Shown here: in pieces, positions 34,218-43,861 of the stretch
How the letters are laid out: every line of letters starts with the position of its first letter
Numbering within the stretch: position 1 is the stretch's first letter
Source of the DNA: Pseudomonadales bacterium
GTDB lineage: Bacteria; Pseudomonadota; Gammaproteobacteria; Pseudomonadales; Pseudohongiellaceae
Length of the DNA: 60,422 nucleotides
Assembly: GCA_028281635.1 (NCBI GenBank)
Contig: JANQJM010000178.1
Location: forward strand, 1-60,422
Direction: 5' to 3'
Notes under the pieces: generated by a model
Told to the model about the DNA's origin: nothing
Databases searched by the model: none
Seen by the model: the letters and a program-made list of their open reading frames with translations, nothing else
Program-made: the position numbers and the translations under genes

Positions 34218-35657
34218 TTACTTATCCAGGAATTCGAATACACCTTCTTCACTCAGAACCCGTACACCCAGCCGTTGATCTGAAACACCATCGCGCAGCA
34301 AGTAGTCGAATTGCAAACGTCCTTCTGTCTCTTTCGCTGCAAAATGCGCACGAATGATGTATTCGGGACCAGGAAGTTGTTCGTCTAACTCAATGAGATG
34401 AGACGAGAAGAAAAAAAGGCAACCTTCCCTGGTCGCAAAGCGCCTCAGTATTTCTAATGATGCATCGAAAGCATCTTTAACATTTGTGCCCTTGAAGGGT
34501 TCATCCATTACCGCGACTACACTCTTGCCTTCGGAAATCGCTTTGGCAACAGCCCGAACGCGAAGCGCTTCAGCGCGAAAGTAACTGATACCTGAATGAA
34601 TATCGTCGTTTAATGAAATGGAACTGAAGAGCCTTTCTATTGGTACGAAAGAGAAACTCTTCGCCGGAACACCCATACCCAAATGACCAAGGTAGAGCGC
34701 GGTCGCCAGTGCTCGCAGGTAAGTAGTCTTGCCAGCCATATTGGGACCGGTCAGAAACAGCACCCGTTGTTGTTGATCCAAGTGTAAGGGGTTGGCCACA
34801 GCGTGGCTCAGGAATGGATGAGTCAAGCCCTCGGCGTGGACGCGAACTTCACCCTCCAGCACTTCCGGCAATACAAAGTCGAAGTCGATAGTCGCATCTG
34901 CCATCGAGATAACAGCATCAAGTTCATAAACTAGTTGCAGAATGCGGAGGATGACTTCGCGGCAATGTAACCTGAATACCTGATCGAGCCGGAACAGTTC
35001 CCAGGGCCAACTTCCCGCAACTTGATGCTCCGGCACTGCGTTCACCCAATCTTGAGACAGTATCTCTCGTAGCTCATCTAATACCGGGACGATTTCACCA
35101 GCCGCGGCATCCAATTCCTCCTGTGCAATGAACTCTCTTAGCCCGCGAACCACACTGCAGGTGTATTGCACACCGCGCACCAGGCTCCGATAGTGACGGT
35201 CGTGGTTGAAGTAAATATTGAATGATTGAATGGCAAATTCGAAAAGGTTTTCTTTAGTGGCTCCAAGTAATACTTCGCGCTGATAGTTCTCTACGCTCTG
35301 TACGATATAGGCAGGAAGTTTTTTGAAAACTTCACGATGTTCACAGATAAATGCGATGGACTCTTGTGTGTAACGAATGCGATCCGATTCACACCAGGGG
35401 AGCTCCATGCGTTTTCTGAGTAATTTCGAACCGCCTTCGGTACGGGTAAAGTTGCAACGATCGAACAGGCTCTTGGCTTCGCCCTCGGTATCGAAAATTT
35501 CCAGATCTTTGAGTGTCGGTTCATCAATAACAAGACCCTCAAAGCCTTCGCGAAGTTTATCCAGGGGCTGAGTTTCACGGTCAAAGGTTATGTAACGACG
35601 GTAAGCACTCGATTGTCGCCTGTCGTCCTTGGTATCTGGCATTCCTGCAAGTCGCAT
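34218..35657 (-). CDS. MutS-like ATPase lacking the mismatch-recognition domain
   Basis: A 479-aa protein. The N-terminal ~270 residues are a helical clamp/lever region (FDRCNFTRTEGGSKLLRKRM resembles the MutS core); the C-terminal ATPase has Walker A GPNMAGKTT (from residue 304), the dimer-contact loop SISLNDDIHSGISYF and Walker B VVAVMDEPFKGTN. The N-terminal mismatch-binding and connector domains of MutS (with FYE motif) are absent, as is the endonuclease domain of MutS2. Such short forms are known, with unclear roles. Here it is not next to any DNA-repair gene. Confidence 0.85.
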   Translation of the reverse strand: MRLAGMPDTKDDRRQSSAYRRYITFDRETQPLDKLREGFEGLVIDEPTLKDLEIFDTEGEAKSLFDRCNFTRTEGGSKLLRKRMELPWCESDRIRYTQESIAFICEHREVFKKLPAYIVQSVENYQREVLLGATKENLFEFAIQSFNIYFNHDRHYRSLVRGVQYTCSVVRGLREFIAQEELDAAAGEIVPVLDELREILSQDWVNAVPEHQVAGSWPWELFRLDQVFRLHCREVILRILQLVYELDAVISMADATIDFDFVLPEVLEGEVRVHAEGLTHPFLSHAVANPLHLDQQQRVLFLTGPNMAGKTTYLRALATALYLGHLGMGVPAKSFSFVPIERLFSSISLNDDIHSGISYFRAEALRVRAVAKAISEGKSVVAVMDEPFKGTNVKDAFDASLEILRRFATREGCLFFFSSHLIELDEQLPGPEYIIRAHFAAKETEGRLQFDYLLRDGVSDQRLGVRVLSEEGVFEFLDK

Positions 35658-35821
35658 TTTTAGTTCTCAGTTGGTCAGTGATTGGGTCGAGCTATTATGT
35701 GTTGGTGGGTCAATCTGTAACACCATTGTTAACTATTTACCCAAGTCTCAGCGATTTCAAACGCCTGCCTAAATTGAAGGCTTAAGGGGTTTGCAATTGC
35801 TTATTTATGGGTGTAACGTAA

Positions 35822-35837
35822 CGCTAAAATTTTAGCG
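35822..35837. promoter_or_regulatory. palindrome, putative BlaI-type operator
   Basis: CGCTAAAATTTTAGCG is a perfect 16-bp palindrome followed by a further half site, CGCTAAAT (35841-35848). It lies about 95 bp before the regulator gene. BlaI/MecI/CopY repressors bind palindromes upstream of their own operon. Confidence 0.55.
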
Positions 35838-35929
35838 ATTCGCTAAATAATTAACGTGATCCTGCAATCTGTCAAGGATTAAAACAAGAAACGCAAAAAT
35901 AAGCGCTCGGGTTAGAAGGAGAGAAGTAC

Positions 35930-36313
35930 ATGACTGGTCAAGATGGCCTTAGTCGTCGTGAGCGACAGATACTGGATATTCTCTACAAACTGGAAGGTGG
36001 CAGTGTAAAGGATGTTCAGGAAGCTTTGAATGATGGTTCCAGTGATTCCACTATTCGCACTTTGTTGGGGATTCTGGTTAACAAAAACAAGTTGACCAAG
36101 AAGCCCAGTGGTATGCGCTACATTTACTTCCCTGCGGTTGAACGGAAGAAAGCATCGCGACAGGCACTGGAAAGGGTAGTAAGTACCTTCTTCGAAGAAT
36201 CACCGGTGTTGGCAGTTCGCTCACTGCTGGAAATGAAGAAGGGAAAAATTACACTCGAAGAAGTAGAACAGTTAGAAGAACTACTTAATAAAAACAAACC
36301 GAAGAAAAAGTAA
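35930..36313 (+). CDS. BlaI/MecI/CopY family transcriptional repressor
   Basis: A 127-aa winged-helix repressor with the family start (LSRREREQIL-like LSRRERQILDILY), the recognition helix region SDSTIRTLLGIL and wing LTKKPSGMRYIYFPAV, then a dimerisation helix. In relatives, a BlaR-type membrane peptidase cleaves the repressor in the middle in response to a signal. The BlaR-type gene follows 14 bases downstream. The probable operator is the palindrome at 35822-35837. The ribosome site is AAGGAGAGAAG. Confidence 0.92.
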   Translation: MTGQDGLSRRERQILDILYKLEGGSVKDVQEALNDGSSDSTIRTLLGILVNKNKLTKKPSGMRYIYFPAVERKKASRQALERVVSTFFEESPVLAVRSLLEMKKGKITLEEVEQLEELLNKNKPKKK

Positions 36314-36327
36314 GGCTGGCAACTTCG

Positions 36328-37659
36328 ATGGTCACAGACTTCACTCTACAAGTTGTGGCGTTTATGCAGGCGAACCTGGAATTGCTGCTGCCGGTTCTCG
36401 ACCTGTTGTTCAAATCTTTGCTGCTACTGGCATTAGTAGCCTATCTGGAAAAAATTTCCTCTCCCTTCTTCGCCAGCCACCAGCGTCGCCAGCTTTGGCT
36501 ATTGCTGCTGGTGCTCATGGGTATGTTACCGCTGGCGACTCTGTTCCTGCAGGATGTCGCAAACAGTCTGCCTCTGCCATCAGATTTCACACTGGTTAAC
36601 GTAATACCCCCGGAGCTTGCTCTAGGGAGAAGAGCAGGCGGGTTTCTTTTCGCAGGCAGTTGGTGGACCGTCGTAGTGGTCATCTATTTTGTTGGACTGA
36701 GCTGGCATCTATTCAAAATGCTGCTGTCTTTCTCCCAAACCCGCAGACTGGATCAGTTTGCCAGCTACGAGATTCCGGATGACGCGCGCGAGCTATTGGA
36801 ACAGCTGCGCATTCAATTGGGAATTACACGTAAGATACGTCTGGGCGATACACACCTCACCGATTCGCCAGTGACTTTTGGCAGCTTGCGACCCACTGTC
36901 ATCGTTCCTTCTGCTTCCTACTATTACGATCTGTGTTTGTTGGAGAACGTGCTTTTGCATGAACTTGGCCATGTAAAACGTTTCGATTATCTGACTTATC
37001 TCGCTGCCTACCTGCTGGCATCGTGTAACTGGTTTAACCCATTCGTTTGGATAGCCCTTAAACGCTTAAGCCTGGAATCTGAATTTGCTTGTGATGATGA
37101 GGTGCTTTGTTCCGAGCAGCGGCGAACGGAGTTCGCGAGTCAGCTAGTGAGTATTGCCCGCAGCAGCTTATTGCGGACTGAGTCTGAGTTGGCGGCTAGA
37201 GCAATGGCTTCCAAGGGGGAGTTGACGCAGCGCGTTGAGCATATTCTCTATGGTAGCTGCATTACCAGGTCCGGGCGTACACACTCCAGCTTCTATCCCA
37301 TTGCCATGCTGTTATGTGCCTTCGTTTTGGCGAGTGCAGGTAAAGTGTTCGCCATTGGCGATGCCAACAATGTGAGTTCCGAAGGTCTGCGCTTGCTCTA
37401 TTCCGAGTTGCCTGAATATCCCCAGAGCGCATATGAAAAGGGAGAAACCGGACTCACGCAGTTCTCATTCAAAGTGACAGCAGAAGGGCGGGTGGATCCT
37501 GACAGCATCATCATTCTTTACTCCAGTCCTCAGCACATCTTCGATACAGTCTCAATTGCTGCATTGAAAAAATTTGAATTCGCACCGCGAAGAATCAATG
37601 GGCGCAGTGTGTCGACGCCCGGTGTGCTCTACTCCTTTCGATTCGATTTGCGTATGTAG
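36328..37659 (+). CDS. M56 (BlaR1-type) membrane metallopeptidase with TonB-C-like domain
   Basis: A 443-aa protein with four hydrophobic segments in the first ~340 residues and the zinc motif His211-Glu212-Leu-Gly-His215 (LLHELGHVKR), followed by ESEFACDDEVL carrying the third ligand Glu. The penicillin-binding sensor domain of BlaR1 is absent; in its place the last ~90 residues (LPEYPQSAYEKGETGLTQFSF, FAPRRINGR) form a TonB C-terminal-like domain. It probably senses something other than beta-lactams. It is predicted to cleave the BlaI-type repressor encoded just upstream. Confidence 0.9.
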   Translation: MVTDFTLQVVAFMQANLELLLPVLDLLFKSLLLLALVAYLEKISSPFFASHQRRQLWLLLLVLMGMLPLATLFLQDVANSLPLPSDFTLVNVIPPELALGRRAGGFLFAGSWWTVVVVIYFVGLSWHLFKMLLSFSQTRRLDQFASYEIPDDARELLEQLRIQLGITRKIRLGDTHLTDSPVTFGSLRPTVIVPSASYYYDLCLLENVLLHELGHVKRFDYLTYLAAYLLASCNWFNPFVWIALKRLSLESEFACDDEVLCSEQRRTEFASQLVSIARSSLLRTESELAARAMASKGELTQRVEHILYGSCITRSGRTHSSFYPIAMLLCAFVLASAGKVFAIGDANNVSSEGLRLLYSELPEYPQSAYEKGETGLTQFSFKVTAEGRVDPDSIIILYSSPQHIFDTVSIAALKKFEFAPRRINGRSVSTPGVLYSFRFDLRM

Positions 37660-37739
37660 TTGGACGATTCTGCCCGTCTGCACCTGACTATCCGGAAGCC
37701 ATTACTGTGCCTGGTGCTCACACCAAGGAGAAAAGTGTT

Positions 37740-38777
37740 ATGTGTAAAATCGCAGTCGCAATAGCTGGCCTGATCCTATGTATCACAGGTCATGCTGCGG
37801 AAGACTCGACGTGGGTTTTGGAGCCCAGAGAGCTACCCGCTCCGCAGGGAGTGAGTCCAGAGCTTCACCAATCGATAGCTGGTACTTCACAACCAGACGT
37901 GGAATCGAGTAGCACAAGTCCACAATCGGATGCCGAATGGGAGGCATTGATTGCTCGCTTCGCAAATCCGATTCCTTTGCAGCTCATTGAGGAAAGGCTT
38001 GGTATTGAAATAGAAGCCGACCAGATAACGAATGTAAAAGTTTATAGAGTGAGCCCGCCGGAAGTTTCTCCGGAACATGAAGGGCGCTTGTTTCTTTATG
38101 CGCACGGAGGTGCCTACGTCTTCAACGGCGGTGACGCAGCGGTCAGCGAGGCAGCCCTTGTAACTGCCATGGCGGGTATGGAATCAATAGCCATTGACTA
38201 CCGCATGCCTCCAGGCGATCCGTTTCCTGCTGCGGTGGACGACTTCGTCGCTGTCTATCTGGAATTAATTAGAACAATCGAACCTGGCAAGATAGCGTTT
38301 GGTGGTTCGTCCGCTGGCGCTGGGCTAGCGCTGGCTGCGCTGCATAAACTCAAACAACTCGATGCTCCAATGCCCGGTGCTGTGTATGCGGGATCCCCCT
38401 GGGCTGATCTTACGAAGACGGGCGATACCATGTACACAAATGAAGGCATCGATCGTATATTGGTTACCTACGACGGTTACCTGGGTGGTGCGGCGCGATT
38501 GTATGCCAATGGGGAAGACCTGACTGATCCACTATTGTCACCAGTGTATGGTGAATTTTCGGATTTCCCTCCAACCATTTTCGTGTCGGGAACGCGGGAC
38601 TTGTTTCTTAGCGATACAGTCAGGACGCATCGCAAAATGCGTGCAGCCGGAGTGGTTGCCGATCTGCATGTTTATGAAGCGATGTCACATACAGGTTATG
38701 GATTTATGCGACAGGCGCCCGAGTCAAATGATTGGTATCAGGAACTGATCAAGTTTCTGCAAATACATTTACAGTGA
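37740..38777 (+). CDS. alpha/beta hydrolase, hormone-sensitive-lipase type, secreted
   Basis: The ATG at 37740 (345 aa) has AAGGAG upstream and opens a signal peptide (CKIAVAIAGLILCITGHA). The catalytic set of the HSL family is complete: oxyanion motif HGG (His122, in LYAHGGAY), nucleophile Ser191 in GGSSAGAG, acid in SGTRDLFLSD and His in AMSHTGYGF. Expected activity is esterase on short acyl esters, in the periplasm. It follows the BlaR-type gene by 80 bp and may be in the same regulon. Confidence 0.88.
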   Translation: MCKIAVAIAGLILCITGHAAEDSTWVLEPRELPAPQGVSPELHQSIAGTSQPDVESSSTSPQSDAEWEALIARFANPIPLQLIEERLGIEIEADQITNVKVYRVSPPEVSPEHEGRLFLYAHGGAYVFNGGDAAVSEAALVTAMAGMESIAIDYRMPPGDPFPAAVDDFVAVYLELIRTIEPGKIAFGGSSAGAGLALAALHKLKQLDAPMPGAVYAGSPWADLTKTGDTMYTNEGIDRILVTYDGYLGGAARLYANGEDLTDPLLSPVYGEFSDFPPTIFVSGTRDLFLSDTVRTHRKMRAAGVVADLHVYEAMSHTGYGFMRQAPESNDWYQELIKFLQIHLQ

Positions 38778-38796
38778 GCAGATAGTCTCTGAGCTT

Positions 38797-39507
38797 CTAA
38801 AAAGGCAAAGCCTGGTAGACGATTGCTGCTATGACCGATCCAATGATTGGCCCAACGATTGGAATCCAGGCGTAGCTCCAGTTGCTGTCCCGCTTACCCC
38901 CAATAGGCAATAAGGCATGGGCGAGACGCGGACCCAGATCCCTGGCGGGGTTGATTGCATAGCCAGTTGTCCCGCCCAGAGACATGCCGATACCAAAAAC
39001 CAGTAGGCCAACGGGCAGCGCATCGAGTGCTCCCAGTCCAACGTCTGGTGTTGCAATGTAGAGTACGCCCAGAACCAGGATGAATGTCCCGAGCACTTCC
39101 GAGTAAAGGTTATTGGCTACGCTGGGAATCGCCGGCGCTGTGCAGAAGACACCCAGTTTGCTGTCAGCATCATCGGTAGCTTCGAAGTGATCGCGATAGT
39201 GAAGCCAGACACTGACAGCACCAAGAAAAGCACCTATCAGTTGCGCCGTAATATAGACAGGGACCAGTGACCAGGAGAATTGTCCGGACACTGCAAGGCC
39301 AATGGTGACAGCGGGATTGATGTGAGCGCCACTCACACTGCCGGTAACAAACACTGCCACAAAGACGGCGATGCCCCAGCCCCAGGTGATTACGATATAG
39401 CCGCTGTCATTGCCGCCAGTTTTTTCCAGCACTACATTAGCGACAACACCGGCGCCAAGCACGATCAAGATAAAGGTGCCCAACACCTCTCCCAAGAAGA
39501 TTTCCAT
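38797..39507 (-). CDS. MIP-family aquaglyceroporin
   Basis: A 236-aa channel with six helices and both NPA half-helices: SGAHINPAVTIG and YAINPARDLGPRL. The Asp after the second NPAR and the Gly-rich GYAINPARD are typical of glycerol-conducting GlpF-type channels; water-only aquaporins usually lack the Asp. No glycerol kinase or dehydrogenase genes are adjacent. Convergent with the lipase-type gene, divergent from the M48 protease gene. Confidence 0.92.
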   Translation of the reverse strand: MEIFLGEVLGTFILIVLGAGVVANVVLEKTGGNDSGYIVITWGWGIAVFVAVFVTGSVSGAHINPAVTIGLAVSGQFSWSLVPVYITAQLIGAFLGAVSVWLHYRDHFEATDDADSKLGVFCTAPAIPSVANNLYSEVLGTFILVLGVLYIATPDVGLGALDALPVGLLVFGIGMSLGGTTGYAINPARDLGPRLAHALLPIGGKRDSNWSYAWIPIVGPIIGSVIAAIVYQALPF

Positions 39508-39704
39508 AGGTACTCCAGTTCTTTCTTCTTCTTATGCTAGCCGTCTCAAAGTACGGCATTCTTGTACACGCACATTCACGGACTGTCTAAGCAGCCTGAT
39601 CTTGCCCGGCCAATATAGGTAAATTTGGAAAGCGTCGCCAGTGAATTTTTTCAGTAATGACCATCTGCTATGATGGGCTATTCAGCTTTCATCACATACA
39701 TGAG

Positions 39705-41657
39705 ATGGATTTTTTCGAAGCCCAGGATCAAGCAAAAACCAATACGACCAGACTTGTGCTGCTGTTCATAGTCGCGGTAGTCGCTATTATCGTAATTACC
39801 AATGTGCTGGTGTTGGTTGCTTTGCGACTTTCAGCAGAGGGAACCACAGCAGGATTACCTCAAGGCGATTTCTTCGGTTTCAGTTGGGACGTTTTTCTAT
39901 TCATCGGGGTAGCGATCACAGCAGTGATTGTAATCGGCAGTCTCTACAAGCTGTTCACCTTACGTGGCGGCGGCAAAAAGATTGCGGAGAACATGAACGG
40001 AAAACTGGTGCTTTCCGGCGGCGATGATATAAAAAAACAACAACTACTTAATGTCGTCGAAGAAATGGCGATTGCTTCTGGCACGCCAGTGCCCCCGGTT
40101 TACTTGATAAACGAAACCGGCATTAATGCCTTCGCTGCGGGCTACTCGCCTGCAGATGCGGTGATTGGCATTACCCAAGGTGCTGTAGACAGTCTCGATC
40201 GAGATGAAATGCAGGGTGTTATCGCCCATGAATTCAGCCATATCTTGAATGGCGACATGCGCTTGAACTTACGATTGGTCGGCGTATTGCATGGTATTTT
40301 AATCCTTAGGTTAATCGGCGAAGCCCTGTTGCGCGGCAATCGTAATAGCAGTCGATCAAGCAATAGCAAAGGTAATCTACCTTTAGGACTGGTGTTTCTG
40401 ATTGTTGGCTGGGTAGGCTGGTATTTCGGTAGCTTGATTAAGGCCGCGGTAAGCAGACAACGTGAATTCCTTGCAGACGCTTCTGCGGTGCAGTTCACCC
40501 GTAACCCAAACGGGATTGCCGCTGCTCTCATGAAGATCCATACCAATGCTACTCAGTCCTTCATAACCCGACCCGCCGGTCGCGAATTCAACCACGCTTT
40601 GTTTGAAGCAGGATCAAAATCTGACATGCGCGGTGCTGGTGCTACCCACCCACCAACAGAAGACCGTATCAGAGCGATATTGCCCAGATGGGATGGCAGC
40701 TATGATCTGATTCGGGATTCGATTGGAGAAAAAGAGAGTGGTGTAGACAACTGGGCGCAACAGCAGTCTGAGGAACAGGCGCAAGGCGAGACAAAACCTG
40801 CAAAAGCCGAGGCCTTCGCCGGTGGCATTACCAGTGTCATATTAGCCGACGCACTGTTGAATCAGATCGGCAACCCCACACCGGCCCATATCGACTACGC
40901 AGATAAGATACTGCATGCCGTTCCAGAAAAACTGCTCGAAGCTGCCCATGATTTGTCTGGCGCCCGGGCGGTGATCTATCTCCTTGTGTTGAGCAAGGAT
41001 GCAGCGACCCGGGATGCTCAAACCAAACTGCTGGCGGAGAATGCCGACCCGGGTGTGCATGTCGAGCTGATACGCTTGCGTCAATCAGTAAGCTTTATTG
41101 ATCCGGATCATCGGCTGCCGGTTGCAACCATCGCCATGTCGACGTTACGTCAGCTTTCTGATGCACAGTACTCAAGATTCAAAACCAACTTTCAAAAGCT
41201 GATACATATCGACAAGAAGATTAGTTTGATGGAGTGGTCGCTGCAGAAAATTGTGTTTCATAACCTTGACGCAAGCTTTGAAGGGAAGAAAAACAAGCTA
41301 GGCAGGGAATCATTGAAAGCCTTTAAACAGTCTTTGGCGTTGTTGCTATCGGTATTGGCCCATTCCAACTCTCAAGAAGATCTAAGTGCCGGCCAGACAT
41401 TTACTCGCGGTACCAATAAACTGGAAATTGGATTGGTGTTCCTTGAGAAAAAGGATATTAGCTTCGGCAAACTGGATGCGGCGTTGGATGAACTTTGCTT
41501 GCTTAAGCCTCTTGAAAAACCACTACTCTTGAAGGCTTGCGTTGAAATCGTAAGTGCCGATGGTCAGATCAGGCCCATAGAGGCAGAATTGGTAAGGGCA
41601 ATAGCGGCGACTCTGGACTGTCCAATGCCACCGCTTTTACCGAATAACGAGAGTTAG
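39705..41657 (+). CDS. M48 family metalloprotease with long C-terminal region
   Basis: The ATG at 39705 (650 aa) gives the family start MDFFEAQDQAKTNTTRLVLL; the earlier ATG at 39657 adds 16 unrelated residues. Two N-terminal helices precede the zinc motif His175-Glu176-Phe-Ser-His179 (IAHEFSHILNGD), then two more helices. The C-terminal ~300 residues (from about residue 355) are soluble and helical, and end in a tellurite-resistance TerB-like segment (ACVEIVSADGQIRPIEAELVRAIA). Length and domain order match a known M48 subfamily larger than HtpX. Expected role is inner-membrane protein quality control. Confidence 0.9.
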   Translation: MDFFEAQDQAKTNTTRLVLLFIVAVVAIIVITNVLVLVALRLSAEGTTAGLPQGDFFGFSWDVFLFIGVAITAVIVIGSLYKLFTLRGGGKKIAENMNGKLVLSGGDDIKKQQLLNVVEEMAIASGTPVPPVYLINETGINAFAAGYSPADAVIGITQGAVDSLDRDEMQGVIAHEFSHILNGDMRLNLRLVGVLHGILILRLIGEALLRGNRNSSRSSNSKGNLPLGLVFLIVGWVGWYFGSLIKAAVSRQREFLADASAVQFTRNPNGIAAALMKIHTNATQSFITRPAGREFNHALFEAGSKSDMRGAGATHPPTEDRIRAILPRWDGSYDLIRDSIGEKESGVDNWAQQQSEEQAQGETKPAKAEAFAGGITSVILADALLNQIGNPTPAHIDYADKILHAVPEKLLEAAHDLSGARAVIYLLVLSKDAATRDAQTKLLAENADPGVHVELIRLRQSVSFIDPDHRLPVATIAMSTLRQLSDAQYSRFKTNFQKLIHIDKKISLMEWSLQKIVFHNLDASFEGKKNKLGRESLKAFKQSLALLLSVLAHSNSQEDLSAGQTFTRGTNKLEIGLVFLEKKDISFGKLDAALDELCLLKPLEKPLLLKACVEIVSADGQIRPIEAELVRAIAATLDCPMPPLLPNNES

Positions 41658-41825
41658 ATCCCATAGGGCTCGATTATTGACTGATACAACAGTCATCTGG
41701 AGAGCGTTCGCACAGCGGCGTAAGAAGAATTTCATAATTCCTTTCTTTTCTCGAATTCTGCCAGTCGATTGAGTCGATACTATGATAGTCTCAATACAAA
41801 CAAGATCACAGCGGACGAGGGGCCT

Positions 41826-43166
41826 ATGCTACGTAAGATTCTTTTCCTAACTGCGATGACCTGTTGTTCTGGTCTATCTGCTCAAGTGACCGATGAATGG
41901 CGTATTATTCACGCTGGCATGCTGTTAGCTGATGCGCGCGAAGACGCCAGAACGGAACAGAGCATCATCGTGCGTAACAACGAAATTGTCGAAGTCAGAG
42001 ACGGCTTCGTTTCCCCAGGTCAGGTAAGCGGCACTGCCAATGCCAGGGTAATCGATCTTTCCAACCAGTTTGTACTGCCGGGCCTGATCGATTCCCATAC
42101 CCATATCCTGAGTCAGCAGGAACCCAACCGACGCGAGTTAGCGGTAACCCGTACTACTGAATTCAGCACACTAATGGGCCTCGAATTTGGAATGCGTACC
42201 TTGCGCGCAGGGTTCACCACGATTCGCAATGTTGGGGGTTCCCGCAATGCAATCTTCGCGCTACGCGATGCGATCAATCAGGGCATTGTGATGGGTCCGC
42301 GTATCAAGGCATCGGGACAGACTATCAGCCCAACAGGTGGCCATGGTGACGGCGGTGGATTCCGCGATGATGTGTTTCCAGAACCCCATTCCGGAGTTTG
42401 TGATGGTGTTGCGGAGTGTCGTAAGGCAGTGCGCACACAAATTAAATACGGCGCGGATCACATCAAGTATGTTGCCACCGGTGGTGTGTTGAGCCTGACC
42501 GCTACTGGCACGGAGCAACAATTTACTGATGAAGAACAAATCGCGTTGGTGGAAGCAGCCCATGCAATGGGGCGTAAGGTTGCCGCTCACGCACACGGCA
42601 AAACTGGCATAATGGCCGCACTTCGCGCCGGTGTAGATTCTATTGAACACGGCTCTTACCTCGACGACGAAGTGGCCGAACTGTTTGTCGCCACGGGTGC
42701 TTATCTGGTACCAACCCTGATTGCCGGTCGCACCGTTGAGCGCATTGCGTCTGAAAGGCCGGCGTTCTACATTCCAGCGGTAAGGCAGAAAGCACTTCAA
42801 GTTGGGCCCATCATGCGTAATGCCTTGCGTACGGCCCATGAACGGGGAGTCAAGATTGCCTATGGCACAGACGCCGGCGTCAATGACCATGGTACCAATG
42901 CCTACGAAGCGGTGCTGATGAATGAGGCTGGCATGCCGGCGAAGGATATCTTGATAGCCGCAACCGTTAACGCAGCGGATCTCATGGACCTGACAGACGT
43001 TACCGGCACGATCGAAGCAGGTAAGGATGCAGACATAATCGCCGTGAGTGAAAACCCGCTGGACGACATTTCAGCACTCATGTGGCCAACTTTCGTCATG
43101 GCCCGTGGCAATGAAGTCGATCTGGATGTGCCCCAACCAGATTTGTTTCCGTGGCCAGACCTCTAG
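41826..43166 (+). CDS. amidohydrolase family protein (prolidase/imidazolonepropionase-like), secreted
   Basis: The ATG at 41826 (446 aa) has GAGGGG upstream and opens a signal peptide (LRKILFLTAMTCCSGLSAQ). The metal-dependent hydrolase barrel has DSHTHIL (first metal site), IKYVATGG with the Lys that is probably carboxylated, HAHGKTG and IEHGSYL His ligands, and YGTDAGVNDHG with the catalytic Asp. This subgroup includes Xaa-Pro/Xaa-Arg dipeptidases and related periplasmic hydrolases. Exact substrate uncertain. Confidence 0.9.
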   Translation: MLRKILFLTAMTCCSGLSAQVTDEWRIIHAGMLLADAREDARTEQSIIVRNNEIVEVRDGFVSPGQVSGTANARVIDLSNQFVLPGLIDSHTHILSQQEPNRRELAVTRTTEFSTLMGLEFGMRTLRAGFTTIRNVGGSRNAIFALRDAINQGIVMGPRIKASGQTISPTGGHGDGGGFRDDVFPEPHSGVCDGVAECRKAVRTQIKYGADHIKYVATGGVLSLTATGTEQQFTDEEQIALVEAAHAMGRKVAAHAHGKTGIMAALRAGVDSIEHGSYLDDEVAELFVATGAYLVPTLIAGRTVERIASERPAFYIPAVRQKALQVGPIMRNALRTAHERGVKIAYGTDAGVNDHGTNAYEAVLMNEAGMPAKDILIAATVNAADLMDLTDVTGTIEAGKDADIIAVSENPLDDISALMWPTFVMARGNEVDLDVPQPDLFPWPDL

Positions 43167-43258
43167 TAGGACAACTACGTAGAATAATAGTAACTTCTAT
43201 ATATAAAGAGGAAAGAGCGGTATTGGTTTTTGCTTGAATTCTGAATCAGGAAAATCTT

Positions 43259-43600
43259 ATGGCAAGCATCACTTCGCAACGTATTCTAAGCTCCCTGCAT
43301 GAGCGCTTAGCACCAGCAGAGGAGTTGTATTTTCGCTGGATGACGCGCCTGGTATTGGCCGCAATTTTTATCGGATCAGCCTGGATCGATGATGCGCCGC
43401 CTCTCTCATTGGCGGCCATGTTGGTGGCGGGCTACGTCATCGTGCGGGTGCTCACGCAATTTGGCGGCTTCATGTCGGCGGCCCCCTTTCAAGGTCGCAT
43501 GCTACAGACGTTGTTTGCACTGGGGTGCATTTTCTCGTTGCTCTGCTTTTTCGCTGCCGTAGCCATCTTCGTGGAGCGTATCGCCATCTCCGTGGTCTAG
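43259..43600 (+). CDS. small membrane protein, hypothetical
   Basis: A 113-aa protein with three hydrophobic segments (starting near residues 29, 52 and 86). Some 45 residues carry few charges; the N-terminus is soluble (SLHERLAPAEELYFRWMTR). No family recognised. It lies about 90 bp after the amidohydrolase gene and 260 bp before the heme-copper protein gene; no regulatory sign links it to either. Confidence 0.6.
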   Translation: MASITSQRILSSLHERLAPAEELYFRWMTRLVLAAIFIGSAWIDDAPPLSLAAMLVAGYVIVRVLTQFGGFMSAAPFQGRMLQTLFALGCIFSLLCFFAAVAIFVERIAISVV

Positions 43601-43861
43601 CTGGCACTTCCATCACATTTGTGGGTTGAAGCATGGGTGGTTGCTGCAACTGGTTCCCTGATGGAATTTCGTTCACTTTAGTGTTGAAGTGCCGACGCCA
43701 ATCTTTGTTTTAAATCAAGGAAACGGGTTTTTCTCTGAAATCCATCAGGGTTTGTTGGAAATTCACCAGCACTTACTTGTTAAAGTCCCTCTAATCTGTG
43801 CGTGCCTCGGTGGACTGCTTGAGGCTCTGCTTGAATGCAACAGAAGAAAGAGGAACAAACT

